Source: DATAEY01 sp045805565
GTDB taxonomy: Bacteria > Actinomycetota > Thermoleophilia > Solirubrobacterales > Solirubrobacteraceae
Direction of reading: 5' to 3'
Assembly: GCA_045805565.1 (NCBI GenBank)
Contig: JBJMKZ010000022.1
Location: 124,001 to 188,000 of the forward strand
DNA: 64,000 bases
Shown here: piece after piece, positions 38,378 to 46,356 of the stretch
Layout: every line of letters begins with the position of its first letter
Numbering within the stretch: position 1 is the first letter of the stretch
Position numbers and translations under genes: made by a program
The notes under the pieces: generated by a model
The model's input: only the letters and a program-made list of their open reading frames with translations
Database searches by the model: none
Told to the model about the DNA's origin: nothing

Positions 38378-39201
38378 CCGACCTCCTGCCGGCGCAGGTC
38401 CTCGGGCGTCTCGGCCTTCAGCCAGGGGGGAGCGGTGGTCCCCAGCTTGGCCACCAGGTAGAGGTGGGCGCCGATGAGGGCGGCGATCGCGCCCGGCACC
38501 AGCAGCATGTGGACCGAGTAGAACCGTGACAGCGTGGTGGCCGTGAAGTCGGGGCCGGCGCGCAGGAAGTCGGCCAGGAACGGGCCGAGGATGGGCGCCG
38601 TGCCGTTGAGGTTCACCGCGACGATGGTCGCCCAGTACGACCGCTGGTCGAACGGCAGCAGGTAGCCGGTCAGCGACATCATCATCGTGAGCACGAGCAG
38701 CACGACGCCGATCACCCAGTTGAGCTCGCGCGGGTACTTGTAGGCGCCGAAGAAGAACGTCCGCGCCATGTGCAGGAAGATCAGCACCATCATGGCGGTG
38801 GCCCCCCACTTGTGCATGCCGCGCACGAACTCGCCGAGGAACACGTCGTTGGTCAGGTGGCGGGCGGACTCGTAGGCGCGCGTCGGCGAGGGGTCGTAGT
38901 ACATCGCCAGGAAGACCCCGGTGACCGCCTGGGAGAGGAAGGCGAACATCGTGGCCGAGCCCAGCGTGTAGAACCAGTTGGTCCCCTTGGGGACCTTGCG
39001 GAACATCATCCAGCGCAGGCTCCCCGACAGCGAAGTGCGCTCGTCTACCCAGTCCGCGACGCTGATCCCGGCCTCCTTGCCGGCGGCGACGGCGGCCTGC
39101 GTGGTCGAGACCTCGCCGTTGCGAGCGTTGCCGTCGCCCGGACGCCTCGGGCGGGGGGTGAGCGCGTTGGGGAGTGGGGGTCGCTTGAGCTTCACGGTCA
39201 C
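38374..39201 (-). CDS. b6-type cytochrome b N-terminal subunit of the bc complex
   Basis: Carries the two b hemes of quinol oxidation. The 275-residue protein has a ~45-residue soluble head and four TM helices. Heme ligand pairs are His...His with 13 intervening residues in the second helix and 14 in the fourth, the spacing of cytochrome b6, not mitochondrial-type b. The b6f/Bacillus cysteine that attaches heme ci is Thr here (Phe-Tyr-Thr-Leu-Gly). Pro-Arg-Glu-Leu-Asn-Trp after helix two is conserved. GTG 39201 overlaps the Rieske stop. Confidence 0.94.
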   Translation of the reverse strand: MTVKLKRPPLPNALTPRPRRPGDGNARNGEVSTTQAAVAAGKEAGISVADWVDERTSLSGSLRWMMFRKVPKGTNWFYTLGSATMFAFLSQAVTGVFLAMYYDPSPTRAYESARHLTNDVFLGEFVRGMHKWGATAMMVLIFLHMARTFFFGAYKYPRELNWVIGVVLLVLTMMMSLTGYLLPFDQRSYWATIVAVNLNGTAPILGPFLADFLRAGPDFTATTLSRFYSVHMLLVPGAIAALIGAHLYLVAKLGTTAPPWLKAETPEDLRRQEVG

Positions 39202-39881
39202 CGCCGGGCGCCGGGGGGCGCGGAAGCGGTCGAGAACCGGCCCGGGTAGGCGTACTGGCCGATGCCGTCCAGCGCCTCTCCCGGATCACGGGGCGAGAAG
39301 CGCCGCAGGTGCGAGTTGACGCTGTAGCGCGGGCCGATCTGGACCTGGCCGCCGTGGACGCGGGTGTAGAAGCGGTCCAGGGGACGCACGGGGGGACCGC
39401 CGGCCACCTTCCCCTGGAAGTCGTAGACGCCCCCGTGGCAGGGACACACGAATCGCGAGGAGGCCTCGATGTAGCGCACCGGGCAGCCGAGGTGGGCGCA
39501 GCGGGTCGAGATCGCCACGTACTGGTCGTAGCGGTCCTTGGGCGGTCCGTCGATCGAGGGGTTGTGCGTGCGGATGTAGACCGTGCTCTTGCCCGCCTCA
39601 CCGATCCCGGGAACCAGCGTGACCACGCGGGGGACGTAGGTGGTGGCCGGGAAGTCGGCGGGGACGCCGACATCCTCCCATCGGGCCGTGCCGCGATCGA
39701 ACACCGGCCCGAGCGCGAAGCCGAGCGCCGGAAGCGAGAAGGCGGCCACCGCGATGCCTCCCAGGGTCTGCGCGGTGCCGCTCATGAAGCGGCGCCGCGT
39801 CACGGTCTCCCCCTCGAAGGCGCCCGGGATGTTCCGCTCTGCGGTGTAGCGAGACTGCGGTTCCGGGCGGAGGTCGGGCAC
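39198..39881 (-). CDS. Rieske iron-sulfur protein of the bc complex, Tat-dependent
   Basis: Accepts electrons from menaquinol through a 2Fe-2S cluster. The 227-residue protein has a Tat-like Arg-Arg-Arg-Phe-Met motif near 29-33 and a membrane anchor (about 40-58). The outer domain has both cluster boxes: Cys-Ala-His-Leu-Gly-Cys near 127 and Cys-Pro-Cys-His-Gly-Gly near 147. The extra Cys in each box gives the usual disulfide. The GTG start heads the five-gene operon; a TACCCT hexamer lies 31 nt upstream. Confidence 0.93.
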   Translation of the reverse strand: MPDLRPEPQSRYTAERNIPGAFEGETVTRRRFMSGTAQTLGGIAVAAFSLPALGFALGPVFDRGTARWEDVGVPADFPATTYVPRVVTLVPGIGEAGKSTVYIRTHNPSIDGPPKDRYDQYVAISTRCAHLGCPVRYIEASSRFVCPCHGGVYDFQGKVAGGPPVRPLDRFYTRVHGGQVQIGPRYSVNSHLRRFSPRDPGEALDGIGQYAYPGRFSTASAPPGARR

Positions 39882-39912
39882 GGGGAGGGAAGCTCAATTG
39901 AACGGCGCCCGA

Positions 39913-39918
39913 AGGGTA
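39913..39918 (-). promoter_or_regulatory. Putative -10 box TACCCT of the bc operon
   Basis: On the minus strand TACCCT lies 31 nt before the Rieske GTG, allowing a leader of about 24 nt. No Shine-Dalgarno sequence is evident in it. Confidence 0.35.
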
Positions 39919-39967
39919 CCGTCAACATGGCGACGGTAGACACAAGGCCCGGTGGCCACGGCGGGCG

Positions 39968-40522
39968 TCAGCGCCCGGGAGGCGCGCCCCCGCGTGCCTG
40001 GCGAGCGGCTCGGCGCAGGGCGGCGGCGGCCCCCTCGCCGCCCGTGCGGGCGAGTGCCTTGGCCTCGTGGTGCGGCTCGCTCGAGCCCCAGCCCACGGCG
40101 ACGGCGCCGGCTTCCCACACCGCCTCGGCCAGCTCGCGATCCCGGGCCGCCTGGGCCTGGGCGCCCAGCGAGATCACGTCGGCGAGCTCACCCACCGCCT
40201 CGAGGTCGCCGAGGTCGGCCAGCCGGGAGAGGCCGAGCGCGTACAGCTGATCGCCGAGCAGCAGCGCCAGGTCCGGGTCGTCCGGGCGCACCAGCCCTCC
40301 GCCTGCATCCTCGTAGTGGAGCCGGTAGCCCTCGTAGATCATGCCGATGAGCAGCTCGTACTGCGCACGCCGGCCATCCACCCGCGGGCCCGCCGCCGCC
40401 AGCCGCGCCGGCCCCGGGGGGAGGCCGGGACGCGGCTCGCGCAGCGCCCCGGCCATCAGCGGCCCCTGCTGGCGCAGCTCGCGATACAGCCGCCACAGGC
40501 CCTGGTTCGGCGCCGCGGTCAT
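39968..40522 (-). CDS. Conserved hypothetical protein in the hem operon
   Basis: A 184-residue soluble, Ala/Leu-rich, all-helical protein. A Gly-Asp-Gln-Leu-Tyr-Ala-Leu-Gly-Leu-Ser-Arg-Leu block near 95-105 is reminiscent of a helix in prenyl synthases, but no Asp-rich motif is present. ATG 40522 overlaps the hemL stop (ATGA), so it is translated with hemL. The C-terminus is rich in Ala and Arg. I do not recognise a family; a role linked to tetrapyrrole synthesis is only suggested by position. Confidence 0.7.
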   Translation of the reverse strand: MTAAPNQGLWRLYRELRQQGPLMAGALREPRPGLPPGPARLAAAGPRVDGRRAQYELLIGMIYEGYRLHYEDAGGGLVRPDDPDLALLLGDQLYALGLSRLADLGDLEAVGELADVISLGAQAQAARDRELAEAVWEAGAVAVGWGSSEPHHEAKALARTGGEGAAAALRRAARQARGGAPPGR

Positions 40523-41802
40523 GGCACCCGTTCGAACGCCGCGGCCGCGGCCGCGGCCGTGCGCTCGATGTCCTGATCGGTGTGGGCGAGCGACGGGAAC
40601 CAGGCCTCGAACTGCGACGGCGGCGGATAGACGCCGTGCTCTAGGAGGGCTCTGCACCAGACGGCGTGCGCCTCGAGGTCGCAGTCGCGAGCCTCCGCGT
40701 AGTCGCGCACCGGCTGGCGGCTGAAGAAGACGGTCAGCAGCCCGGGGACGCTTCGCACCTGCACCGCCCGGTCGCCGGCCGCCTCGCGAAGGCCGGCGGC
40801 CAGCCGCTCGGTGAGCGCGCCCAGCCGCGCGTACGCGTCGTCGCCGAGCAGCGACAGGGTGACGACGCCCGCCGCCGCCGCCAGGGGATTTCCGGACAGG
40901 GTCCCCGCCTGGTAGACGTCGCCCGCCGGCGCGATCCGCTCCATCAGCTCGCGCCGCCCGCCGAACGCGGCGGCCGGGAGCCCGCCGCCGATCACCTTTC
41001 CCATGACCGTCAGGTCGGCGCGCACGCCGGTCAGCTCCTGGGCGCCGCCGCGGGCCACCCGGAACCCCGAGATCACCTCGTCGAAGATCAGCAGGCAGCC
41101 GTTGGCGTCGGCCGCCGCCCGCAGAGACTCCAGGAAGCCCGGCTCGGGGGGAACGAGGCCCATGTTCGCCGGATATGGCTCGGCCAGGATCGCCGCCAGG
41201 TCGTGCTCGTCCACCGCGGCCTCGAGGGCGGAGGGGTCGTTCCAGGGGATCACGACTGTCTGGGCGGCCACCTCGGCCGGGACCCCGGGACTGGCGGGAA
41301 TCCCCTGGGTCGCCAGTCCCGACCCGGCGTCCGCCAGCAGCCCGTCGACGTGGCCGTGGTAGGCGCCGGCGAACTTCAGCACCCGGTCGCGGCCGGTGAC
41401 CGCCCGGGCGAGCCGGACCGCGCTCATCGCAGCCTCGGTCCCGGATGACGTCATGCGCACCATCTCGACCGACGGCATCCGCTGGACGACTGCGGCCGCC
41501 AGCTCGACCTCGACGGCGGTCGGCGCGCCGAAGCTGGTGCCGCGCCCGGCGGCGGCAACGACCGCGGCCACGACCTCGGGGTGAGCGTGACCGTGGATGA
41601 GCGGGCCCCAAGAGCACACCCAGTCCACGTAGCGGTTGCCGTCCACGTCCACGAGCTCGGCTCCGTGGGCGCGCTCGATGAACAGCGGGTCGCGGCCGAT
41701 CGAACGCATGGCTCGCACCGGCGAGTTGACCCCGCCCGGGAGGAGGCCGACGGCCTGCGCGTACAGCCGCGCCGACCCGGCGTCGTTCAACGGCGTCGTC
41801 AT
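40519..41802 (-). CDS. hemL: Glutamate-1-semialdehyde 2,1-aminomutase
   Basis: Converts glutamate-1-semialdehyde to 5-aminolevulinate in the C5 pathway. The 427-residue fold-type I PLP enzyme has Pro-Gly-Gly-Val-Asn-Ser-Pro-Val-Arg near 20, Gly-Thr-Glu-Ala and Phe-Asp-Glu-Val-Ile-Ser-Gly-Phe-Arg. The PLP lysine is in Met-Gly-Lys-Val-Ile-Gly-Gly-Gly-Leu-Pro, followed by Gly-Thr-Leu-Ser-Gly-Asn-Pro. It lies third in the hemB operon, after a 100-nt gap. hemA, hemC and hemD are not in the window. Confidence 0.96.
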   Translation of the reverse strand: MTTPLNDAGSARLYAQAVGLLPGGVNSPVRAMRSIGRDPLFIERAHGAELVDVDGNRYVDWVCSWGPLIHGHAHPEVVAAVVAAAGRGTSFGAPTAVEVELAAAVVQRMPSVEMVRMTSSGTEAAMSAVRLARAVTGRDRVLKFAGAYHGHVDGLLADAGSGLATQGIPASPGVPAEVAAQTVVIPWNDPSALEAAVDEHDLAAILAEPYPANMGLVPPEPGFLESLRAAADANGCLLIFDEVISGFRVARGGAQELTGVRADLTVMGKVIGGGLPAAAFGGRRELMERIAPAGDVYQAGTLSGNPLAAAAGVVTLSLLGDDAYARLGALTERLAAGLREAAGDRAVQVRSVPGLLTVFFSRQPVRDYAEARDCDLEAHAVWCRALLEHGVYPPPSQFEAWFPSLAHTDQDIERTAAAAAAAFERVP

Positions 41803-41902
41803 CGGCGCAAGCTTCGCGCATAGGGGCGGCCCCGCGACGCCGCCTCACCGCGACCGAGCCTCGGCATCCGGGCGCTGGCGCGGGGCCGCCGCCCCCTACG
41901 CC

Positions 41903-42985
41903 TCAGGCGTGCTCGAGCTCCCAGCGCCGGAAATCGTCGGTGAAGTAGAGCAGGCGAACCTTCTTGTACTCGGTGGAGGAGTACAGCGTCGCCCGCTCCT
42001 CGATGCCGGTCTGGGCGGCGATCGAGTCCAGGATTGCGTCGCACTCCTCCTGCGAGCGGCCGTGGGCCATGGTGAAGATCGAGTACGGCCAGTCGGGGTA
42101 GGTCGGGCGCTGGTAGCAGTGCGAGATGCCCCGGAAGGCGGCCATGCGAGGTCCCAGCTCACCGACGCGCTCGGCCGGAACCTTCCACACTCCCATCCCG
42201 TTGGCCGAGAAGCCGGCGCGACGGTGGTAGAGGATCCCGGCCACGCGGCGCAGCAGCCCGCGCTCGGCCATCCCCGCCATGTGGTCCAGCAGTCGTCGCA
42301 CCGGCACGCCGAGTCGCCCGGCGGCGGGCGCGTATGGCTCGGGTACGACCGGCATGTCGCCCTGGGTGGCGCGGATCACGGCGACGTCGAAGTCGTCGAA
42401 GGGCTGCTTTTCGAGCTCGGCGGGCGCCTCGGCCACGCCCGCCGAGGCCAGGGCGCTGGTGTCGCCCTCCATCTCGAGATCCATCCGGATCTTGAACAGC
42501 TTGAGCGTGGGAAGCTGGCGGACCGACTCGGCGTCGGTGAGCTCACCCAGGAGGGCGAGGGTCCCTTCGAGCCCCAGAGCCGAGTCCTCCTCGACGGCGA
42601 TCGTGAACCACAGGTTGAACTCGTGGTTTCGCAGGTAGTTGTGCGACACGCCGGGATGCGAGTTGATGACCTGCGCCGCCCGATGCGGGTAGGCCGCGTC
42701 CACCTTGGCCGCCACCAGCATCGAGCGGTAGCCCAGGGCGCGGGTGTCGTAGATGGGGGTGACCTGGCGGATGATGCGCTCGTCGATCAGCCGGCCCACG
42801 CGCCGCAGTGCCTCTTGCTCGGGGATGCCCGCCTCGGCGGCGATCGCCTCGTAGGGGCGCGGCTGGAGCGGAAAGCGACCCTGGATCAGGTTGAGGAGCC
42901 GGCGGTCGAGGTCGTCGAGCGCGACCGCCGCGCCGCCCCGGCGGGAGCGGATCTTGGGGGCCGCCGAACCCGTTCTCGCCGTCAC
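41903..42985 (-). CDS. Fused AhbA/AhbB-like siroheme decarboxylase homologue (AsnC/Lrp-type double module)
   Basis: A 360-residue protein made of two similar halves, each a winged-helix plus an AsnC-like ligand domain. Half one (about 22-175) starts Asp-Asp-Leu-Asp-Arg-Arg-Leu-Leu-Asn; half two (about 185-350) has Gly-Met-Gly-Val-Trp and Tyr-Pro-Asp-Trp-Pro-Tyr-Ser-Ile-Phe-Thr-Met. The latter is a hallmark of AhbB/NirD-L-G-H proteins, which decarboxylate siroheme toward heme or heme d1. Position between hemB and hemL fits a tetrapyrrole role, not gene regulation. GTG 42985 follows hemB by 13 nt; a TTG at 43012 is possible. Confidence 0.85.
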   Translation of the reverse strand: MTARTGSAAPKIRSRRGGAAVALDDLDRRLLNLIQGRFPLQPRPYEAIAAEAGIPEQEALRRVGRLIDERIIRQVTPIYDTRALGYRSMLVAAKVDAAYPHRAAQVINSHPGVSHNYLRNHEFNLWFTIAVEEDSALGLEGTLALLGELTDAESVRQLPTLKLFKIRMDLEMEGDTSALASAGVAEAPAELEKQPFDDFDVAVIRATQGDMPVVPEPYAPAAGRLGVPVRRLLDHMAGMAERGLLRRVAGILYHRRAGFSANGMGVWKVPAERVGELGPRMAAFRGISHCYQRPTYPDWPYSIFTMAHGRSQEECDAILDSIAAQTGIEERATLYSSTEYKKVRLLYFTDDFRRWELEHA

Positions 42986-42998
42986 CGGACGCGCTGCC

Positions 42999-43979
42999 TC
43001 AACCCCGGCCAAGCCAGGTCGCGACGTCCTTGGCGTGATAGCTGATGATGATGTCCGCCCCGGCGCGTCGGACGGCGGTCAGCGCCTCCAGGACCGCGGC
43101 CCGCTCGTCGAGCCAGCCGGCGGCGGCCGCCGCCTTGACCATCGCGTACTCCCCGCTGACGTTGTAGGCCGCCACCGGCAGGCGGACGGCGTCGCGGACG
43201 CGTGCGATGACGTCGAGGTACGCCAGTGCCGGCTTGACCATCACCACGTCCGCGCCCTCCTCCTCGTCGAGCAGGGCCTCGCGCACCGCCTCGCGGACGT
43301 TGGGCGGGTCCATCTGATACGAGCGCCGATCCCCGAACGCGGGTGCCGAGTCGGCCGCCTCGCGGAACGGCCCGTAGAAGGCGGAGGCGAACTTGGCCGA
43401 GTAGGCGATGATCGGAGTGTCGGTGAGGCCGTCGGCGTCCAGCTCGGCGCGGATCGTCCCCACCCGGCCGTCCATCATGTCGCTGGGCGCGACGACGTCG
43501 GCGCCGGCCCGCGCCTGCGAGGCGGCGGTGCGGGCAAGCAACTCGAGGCTCGAGTCGTTGTCGACCGTGCCGTCGTCGGCCAGGCGGCCGCAGTGGCCGT
43601 GGTCGGTGTACTCGCATAGGCAGACGTCGGTGATCACCAGCAACGCGGGGCAGGCGTCCTTGATCGCGCGCGTGGCCAGCTGCACCACGCCCTCGTCATC
43701 CCAGGCTCCCGATCCCTCGGCATCCTTGGCGGCGGGTATGCCGAACAGCAGGACGGCGGGGATCCCGAGCGCCGCCGCCTGAGCCGCCTCCTCCACCGCG
43801 GCCGAGATCGACAGCCGGTCGACCCCGGGCATGGAGGGGATGGGCTCGCGCCCGTCGGTCCCCAGCGCCACGAACATCGGGTAGACCAGCCGGCGCACGT
43901 CGAGGTCCGTCTCGCGCACCAGTTCGCGCAGGATCCCCGACTTGCGCAGGCGCCGCAGGCGCGTTTGCGGGAAGGCCAT
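42999..43979 (-). CDS. hemB: Delta-aminolevulinic acid dehydratase (porphobilinogen synthase)
   Basis: Condenses two 5-aminolevulinates to porphobilinogen. The 326-residue protein has the zinc-type Cys cluster Asp-Val-Cys-Leu-Cys-Glu-Tyr...Gly-His-Cys-Gly. The first active lysine is in Tyr-Ser-Ala-Lys-Phe-Ala-Ser and the Schiff-base lysine in Met-Val-Lys-Pro-Ala. The Phe-Gly-Asp-Arg-Arg-Ser-Tyr-Gln loop is also present. The ATG start lies 8 nt after TATCCT, so hemB heads the hem operon, probably as a leaderless mRNA. Confidence 0.96.
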   Translation of the reverse strand: MAFPQTRLRRLRKSGILRELVRETDLDVRRLVYPMFVALGTDGREPIPSMPGVDRLSISAAVEEAAQAAALGIPAVLLFGIPAAKDAEGSGAWDDEGVVQLATRAIKDACPALLVITDVCLCEYTDHGHCGRLADDGTVDNDSSLELLARTAASQARAGADVVAPSDMMDGRVGTIRAELDADGLTDTPIIAYSAKFASAFYGPFREAADSAPAFGDRRSYQMDPPNVREAVREALLDEEEGADVVMVKPALAYLDVIARVRDAVRLPVAAYNVSGEYAMVKAAAAAGWLDERAAVLEALTAVRRAGADIIISYHAKDVATWLGRG

Positions 43980-43987
43980 CGCCCGTC

Positions 43988-43993
43988 AGGATA
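43988..43993 (-). promoter_or_regulatory. Putative -10 box TATCCT of the hem operon
   Basis: On the minus strand TATCCT lies 8 nt before the hemB ATG at 43979, consistent with a leaderless transcript. Confidence 0.5.
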
Positions 43994-44039
43994 CCCGCGG
44001 CCGGACACCCGCTGCCCGGGGGACCCGGCGCTTAGCGCG

Positions 44040-44963
44040 TCAGGCCGCCCGCGGCCGCGTGATGACGATCTGGACGATCGCCAAGACGAGCACGGCGGCG
44101 GTCAGGAGCCGTTCACTCTCGGGAATGTGGTGGAAGTAGGCGTAGATCTGGATCACCACGGCGACGACCTGGGCCGCGACCGGCAGGGCGATCACCCGCC
44201 ATCCCAACACTCTCGGCGGCTCGACGGGGGGCACGCTCGGCTGCCAGGCGGCGTAGGCGATCAGCAACGCGCCACCGGACCACAGGAAGTCGTACACCCC
44301 GCCCGTGTAGGCCCGGGCGGCCACCTGGACCGAGTACGCGGCATCCGCGACCGCCATCAGCAGGAGCCCCTGGCCGAGCAGGATCCAGACCCAGCCCGGT
44401 CGCCACGCCGTCAGGGGAAGGACGCCCACCACCGCCCCGATCAGCAGCAGGTCGGCGAGCGGATAGGCGAAGTTGATCACCTCCCCCAGGCCACGCTGAA
44501 CCGACTCGTTTGCCGCCGGCTCGAGGACCAGGCTGACGCCGGGTATCGCGACCAGCAGCACGATCGCCACGCCGTCGATCCAGCGATGGAACTCGAACCT
44601 CGCGACCCGGTCGAGCACCAGCAGCGCCAGGCCGGCGATGGCGAACGGATACCAGAGCAGCCAGAAGATGTCGGCGATGCTCGGCAGGGGGATCGAGTTC
44701 GGGTAGACGAAGGTGGAGATCGCCTCGCCGACCCCGAACGACGTCAACGCGAGCCCGAACGCCACCCAGGCCCGCCCCCGCCGCCCCTGGGTGACGCCGC
44801 GCCCCAGGCACACGGCACCCGCCGCGAACAGCAGCCCGACGTGCACCCAGGTGGAGAAGAAGTCGTTCAGGGGCGAGCCGCTGGACGTGAGCAGCTCGGC
44901 GACGATCTCGCCCAGGAGAAGCGCGATCAGCACCAGCCACACCAGGCGGCGGACGGCAGCCAC
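44040..44963 (-). CDS. Polytopic membrane protein of unknown function
   Basis: A 307-residue protein with about eight to nine TM helices covering nearly all of its length and very short loops. Motifs include Ile-Phe-Trp-Leu-Leu-Trp-Tyr-Pro and Tyr-Pro-Leu-Ala-Asp-Leu-Leu-Leu, the Tyr-Pro-x-x-Asp pattern found in membrane sensor domains that precede GGDEF modules. Here no GGDEF, kinase or other output domain follows. GTG 44963 lies 41 nt after the ABC permease gene on the same strand. It might be an orphan sensor module or an accessory to the exporter. Confidence 0.72.
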   Translation of the reverse strand: MAAVRRLVWLVLIALLLGEIVAELLTSSGSPLNDFFSTWVHVGLLFAAGAVCLGRGVTQGRRGRAWVAFGLALTSFGVGEAISTFVYPNSIPLPSIADIFWLLWYPFAIAGLALLVLDRVARFEFHRWIDGVAIVLLVAIPGVSLVLEPAANESVQRGLGEVINFAYPLADLLLIGAVVGVLPLTAWRPGWVWILLGQGLLLMAVADAAYSVQVAARAYTGGVYDFLWSGGALLIAYAAWQPSVPPVEPPRVLGWRVIALPVAAQVVAVVIQIYAYFHHIPESERLLTAAVLVLAIVQIVITRPRAA

Positions 44964-45004
44964 GGCTATTCCGCGGCCGCCCGCGGCGTCGTGGGATCGG
45001 TCAT

Positions 45005-46345
45005 CTAGGTCGCGAACCGCCGCAGCGACAGCCGAGCCAGCAAGGCGAAGGCGAGGGTCAGGGCGAGGAGGTGGAGCAGCGCAAGCCCCATCCCGCCCGC
45101 CTGGTTGAGCGCGCCGTCGAGGGCCTGCAGCGCAGGCTTGAACGGGAACAGGGCCGACATAACCCGAATCACGCCGTACAGGCCCGACGACACCGCGCCG
45201 CTGGGGACCAGTGCCAGGAAGGCGATCGGCAGCGAGAGTAGGAAGGCCAGCAGCGACGCGGCCCGCACCTCGCGGGCCAGCGCGCCGATCGCCACGCCCA
45301 GGGCGGCGAACGCCAGCGCGCCGGCGGCCAGCGCGAGCAGCCATTCGGGAAAGCGGCTCCACTGGAGGCCGACCAGTAGCCCGATCCCGCACAGCATCAC
45401 CAACGCAACCGCGAACGCGCAGGCGGCCGCCAGGCCGATCTTCTCGACCAGCAGGCCGGCGCGCGACACCAGGCCCCGCACCAGCCGGGTGAACGCGCCC
45501 TCCTCCCGCTCCAGCGCCAGCATCCCGGACGCCAGCAGCACCGTCACGAACATCAGCGACACCGCCACCGCCACCGCCACCGCGAACGAGTTGAGCGGCG
45601 TGGTGGCCCCCTTGAGCGCCGTGCGCCTGACCTCGACCGGCTGCGCGACGGTGGCCAGGACGCCGCTGGCGAGGTTGAGGTTGCCGACCGCCAGGGCGGC
45701 GAAGTCCTTGACCTGGGTCAGCGGCCGGCGCTGGCTCGCGGTGGGCGCCATCGTCTTGAGCGTGGCCGCCAGGATAGCCTCCGTCCTGCGCAGGCCGAGG
45801 ATGTGGAGCGTCCTGCCCAGCAGCTCGAAGTCGCCGCCGTCGAGCAGCAGCCGTATGTCCTGGACCGCGATGTCCTTGAACTTGTCCGACAGCGCCGCGT
45901 TCGCGTCGGCCAGGCGCGAGTTGATGATCTGCTCGACGTAGCGCCCCTTGATCGGGTCCTCGTTGTTGTAGACGACCTCGACCCGTGCGCTCTGGAGGCC
46001 GGTCGACAGCTTCTGGGTGATGTCAGGCGGGATGATCAGGGCGGCCAGCGCCTCGCCCGACTTCACCTTCTCGATCGCGGCCTTGCGGCTGCTCACCCGG
46101 ATCGGCTCGATCGACTTGAACAGCTCGCTGGCGTAGCGCGACGCGTCGACCGTCTCCCCGCCCAGGCTGATCGTGTTGGCCGTCGGCGGGACCAGGTTCA
46201 CGAACGCCACCCTCGGCTTCTCGGGGCCCCGGGACAGCGCGAAGCCGATCAGCAGCGAGACCACCACGGGATAGACCACCAGCAGCGCCACCAGCAGCGG
46301 GGAGCGGCGCAGGATCTGCAGGTCCTTGAGGAGCAGCCAGCGCAT
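45005..46345 (-). CDS. ABC-2 type permease with large extracytoplasmic domain
   Basis: Membrane component of an ABC exporter whose ATPase is 11 nt upstream. The 446-residue protein has TM1 (about 15-38), then an outer domain of ~190 residues with Leu-Ile-Ile-Pro-Pro-Asp and a Tyr-Asn-Asn-Glu-Asp-Pro turn. Five more TM helices follow from about 240 to the end. This layout is that of the ABC2_membrane_3 group (YhgE/LinO-like and ABC-2 exporters). The Ala-Leu-Glu-Arg-Glu-Glu-Gly-Ala-Phe coupling helix after TM2 is clear. Substrate unknown. Confidence 0.88.
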   Translation of the reverse strand: MRWLLLKDLQILRRSPLLVALLVVYPVVVSLLIGFALSRGPEKPRVAFVNLVPPTANTISLGGETVDASRYASELFKSIEPIRVSSRKAAIEKVKSGEALAALIIPPDITQKLSTGLQSARVEVVYNNEDPIKGRYVEQIINSRLADANAALSDKFKDIAVQDIRLLLDGGDFELLGRTLHILGLRRTEAILAATLKTMAPTASQRRPLTQVKDFAALAVGNLNLASGVLATVAQPVEVRRTALKGATTPLNSFAVAVAVAVSLMFVTVLLASGMLALEREEGAFTRLVRGLVSRAGLLVEKIGLAAACAFAVALVMLCGIGLLVGLQWSRFPEWLLALAAGALAFAALGVAIGALAREVRAASLLAFLLSLPIAFLALVPSGAVSSGLYGVIRVMSALFPFKPALQALDGALNQAGGMGLALLHLLALTLAFALLARLSLRRFAT

Positions 46346-46356
46346 GGTCGGCGGCC

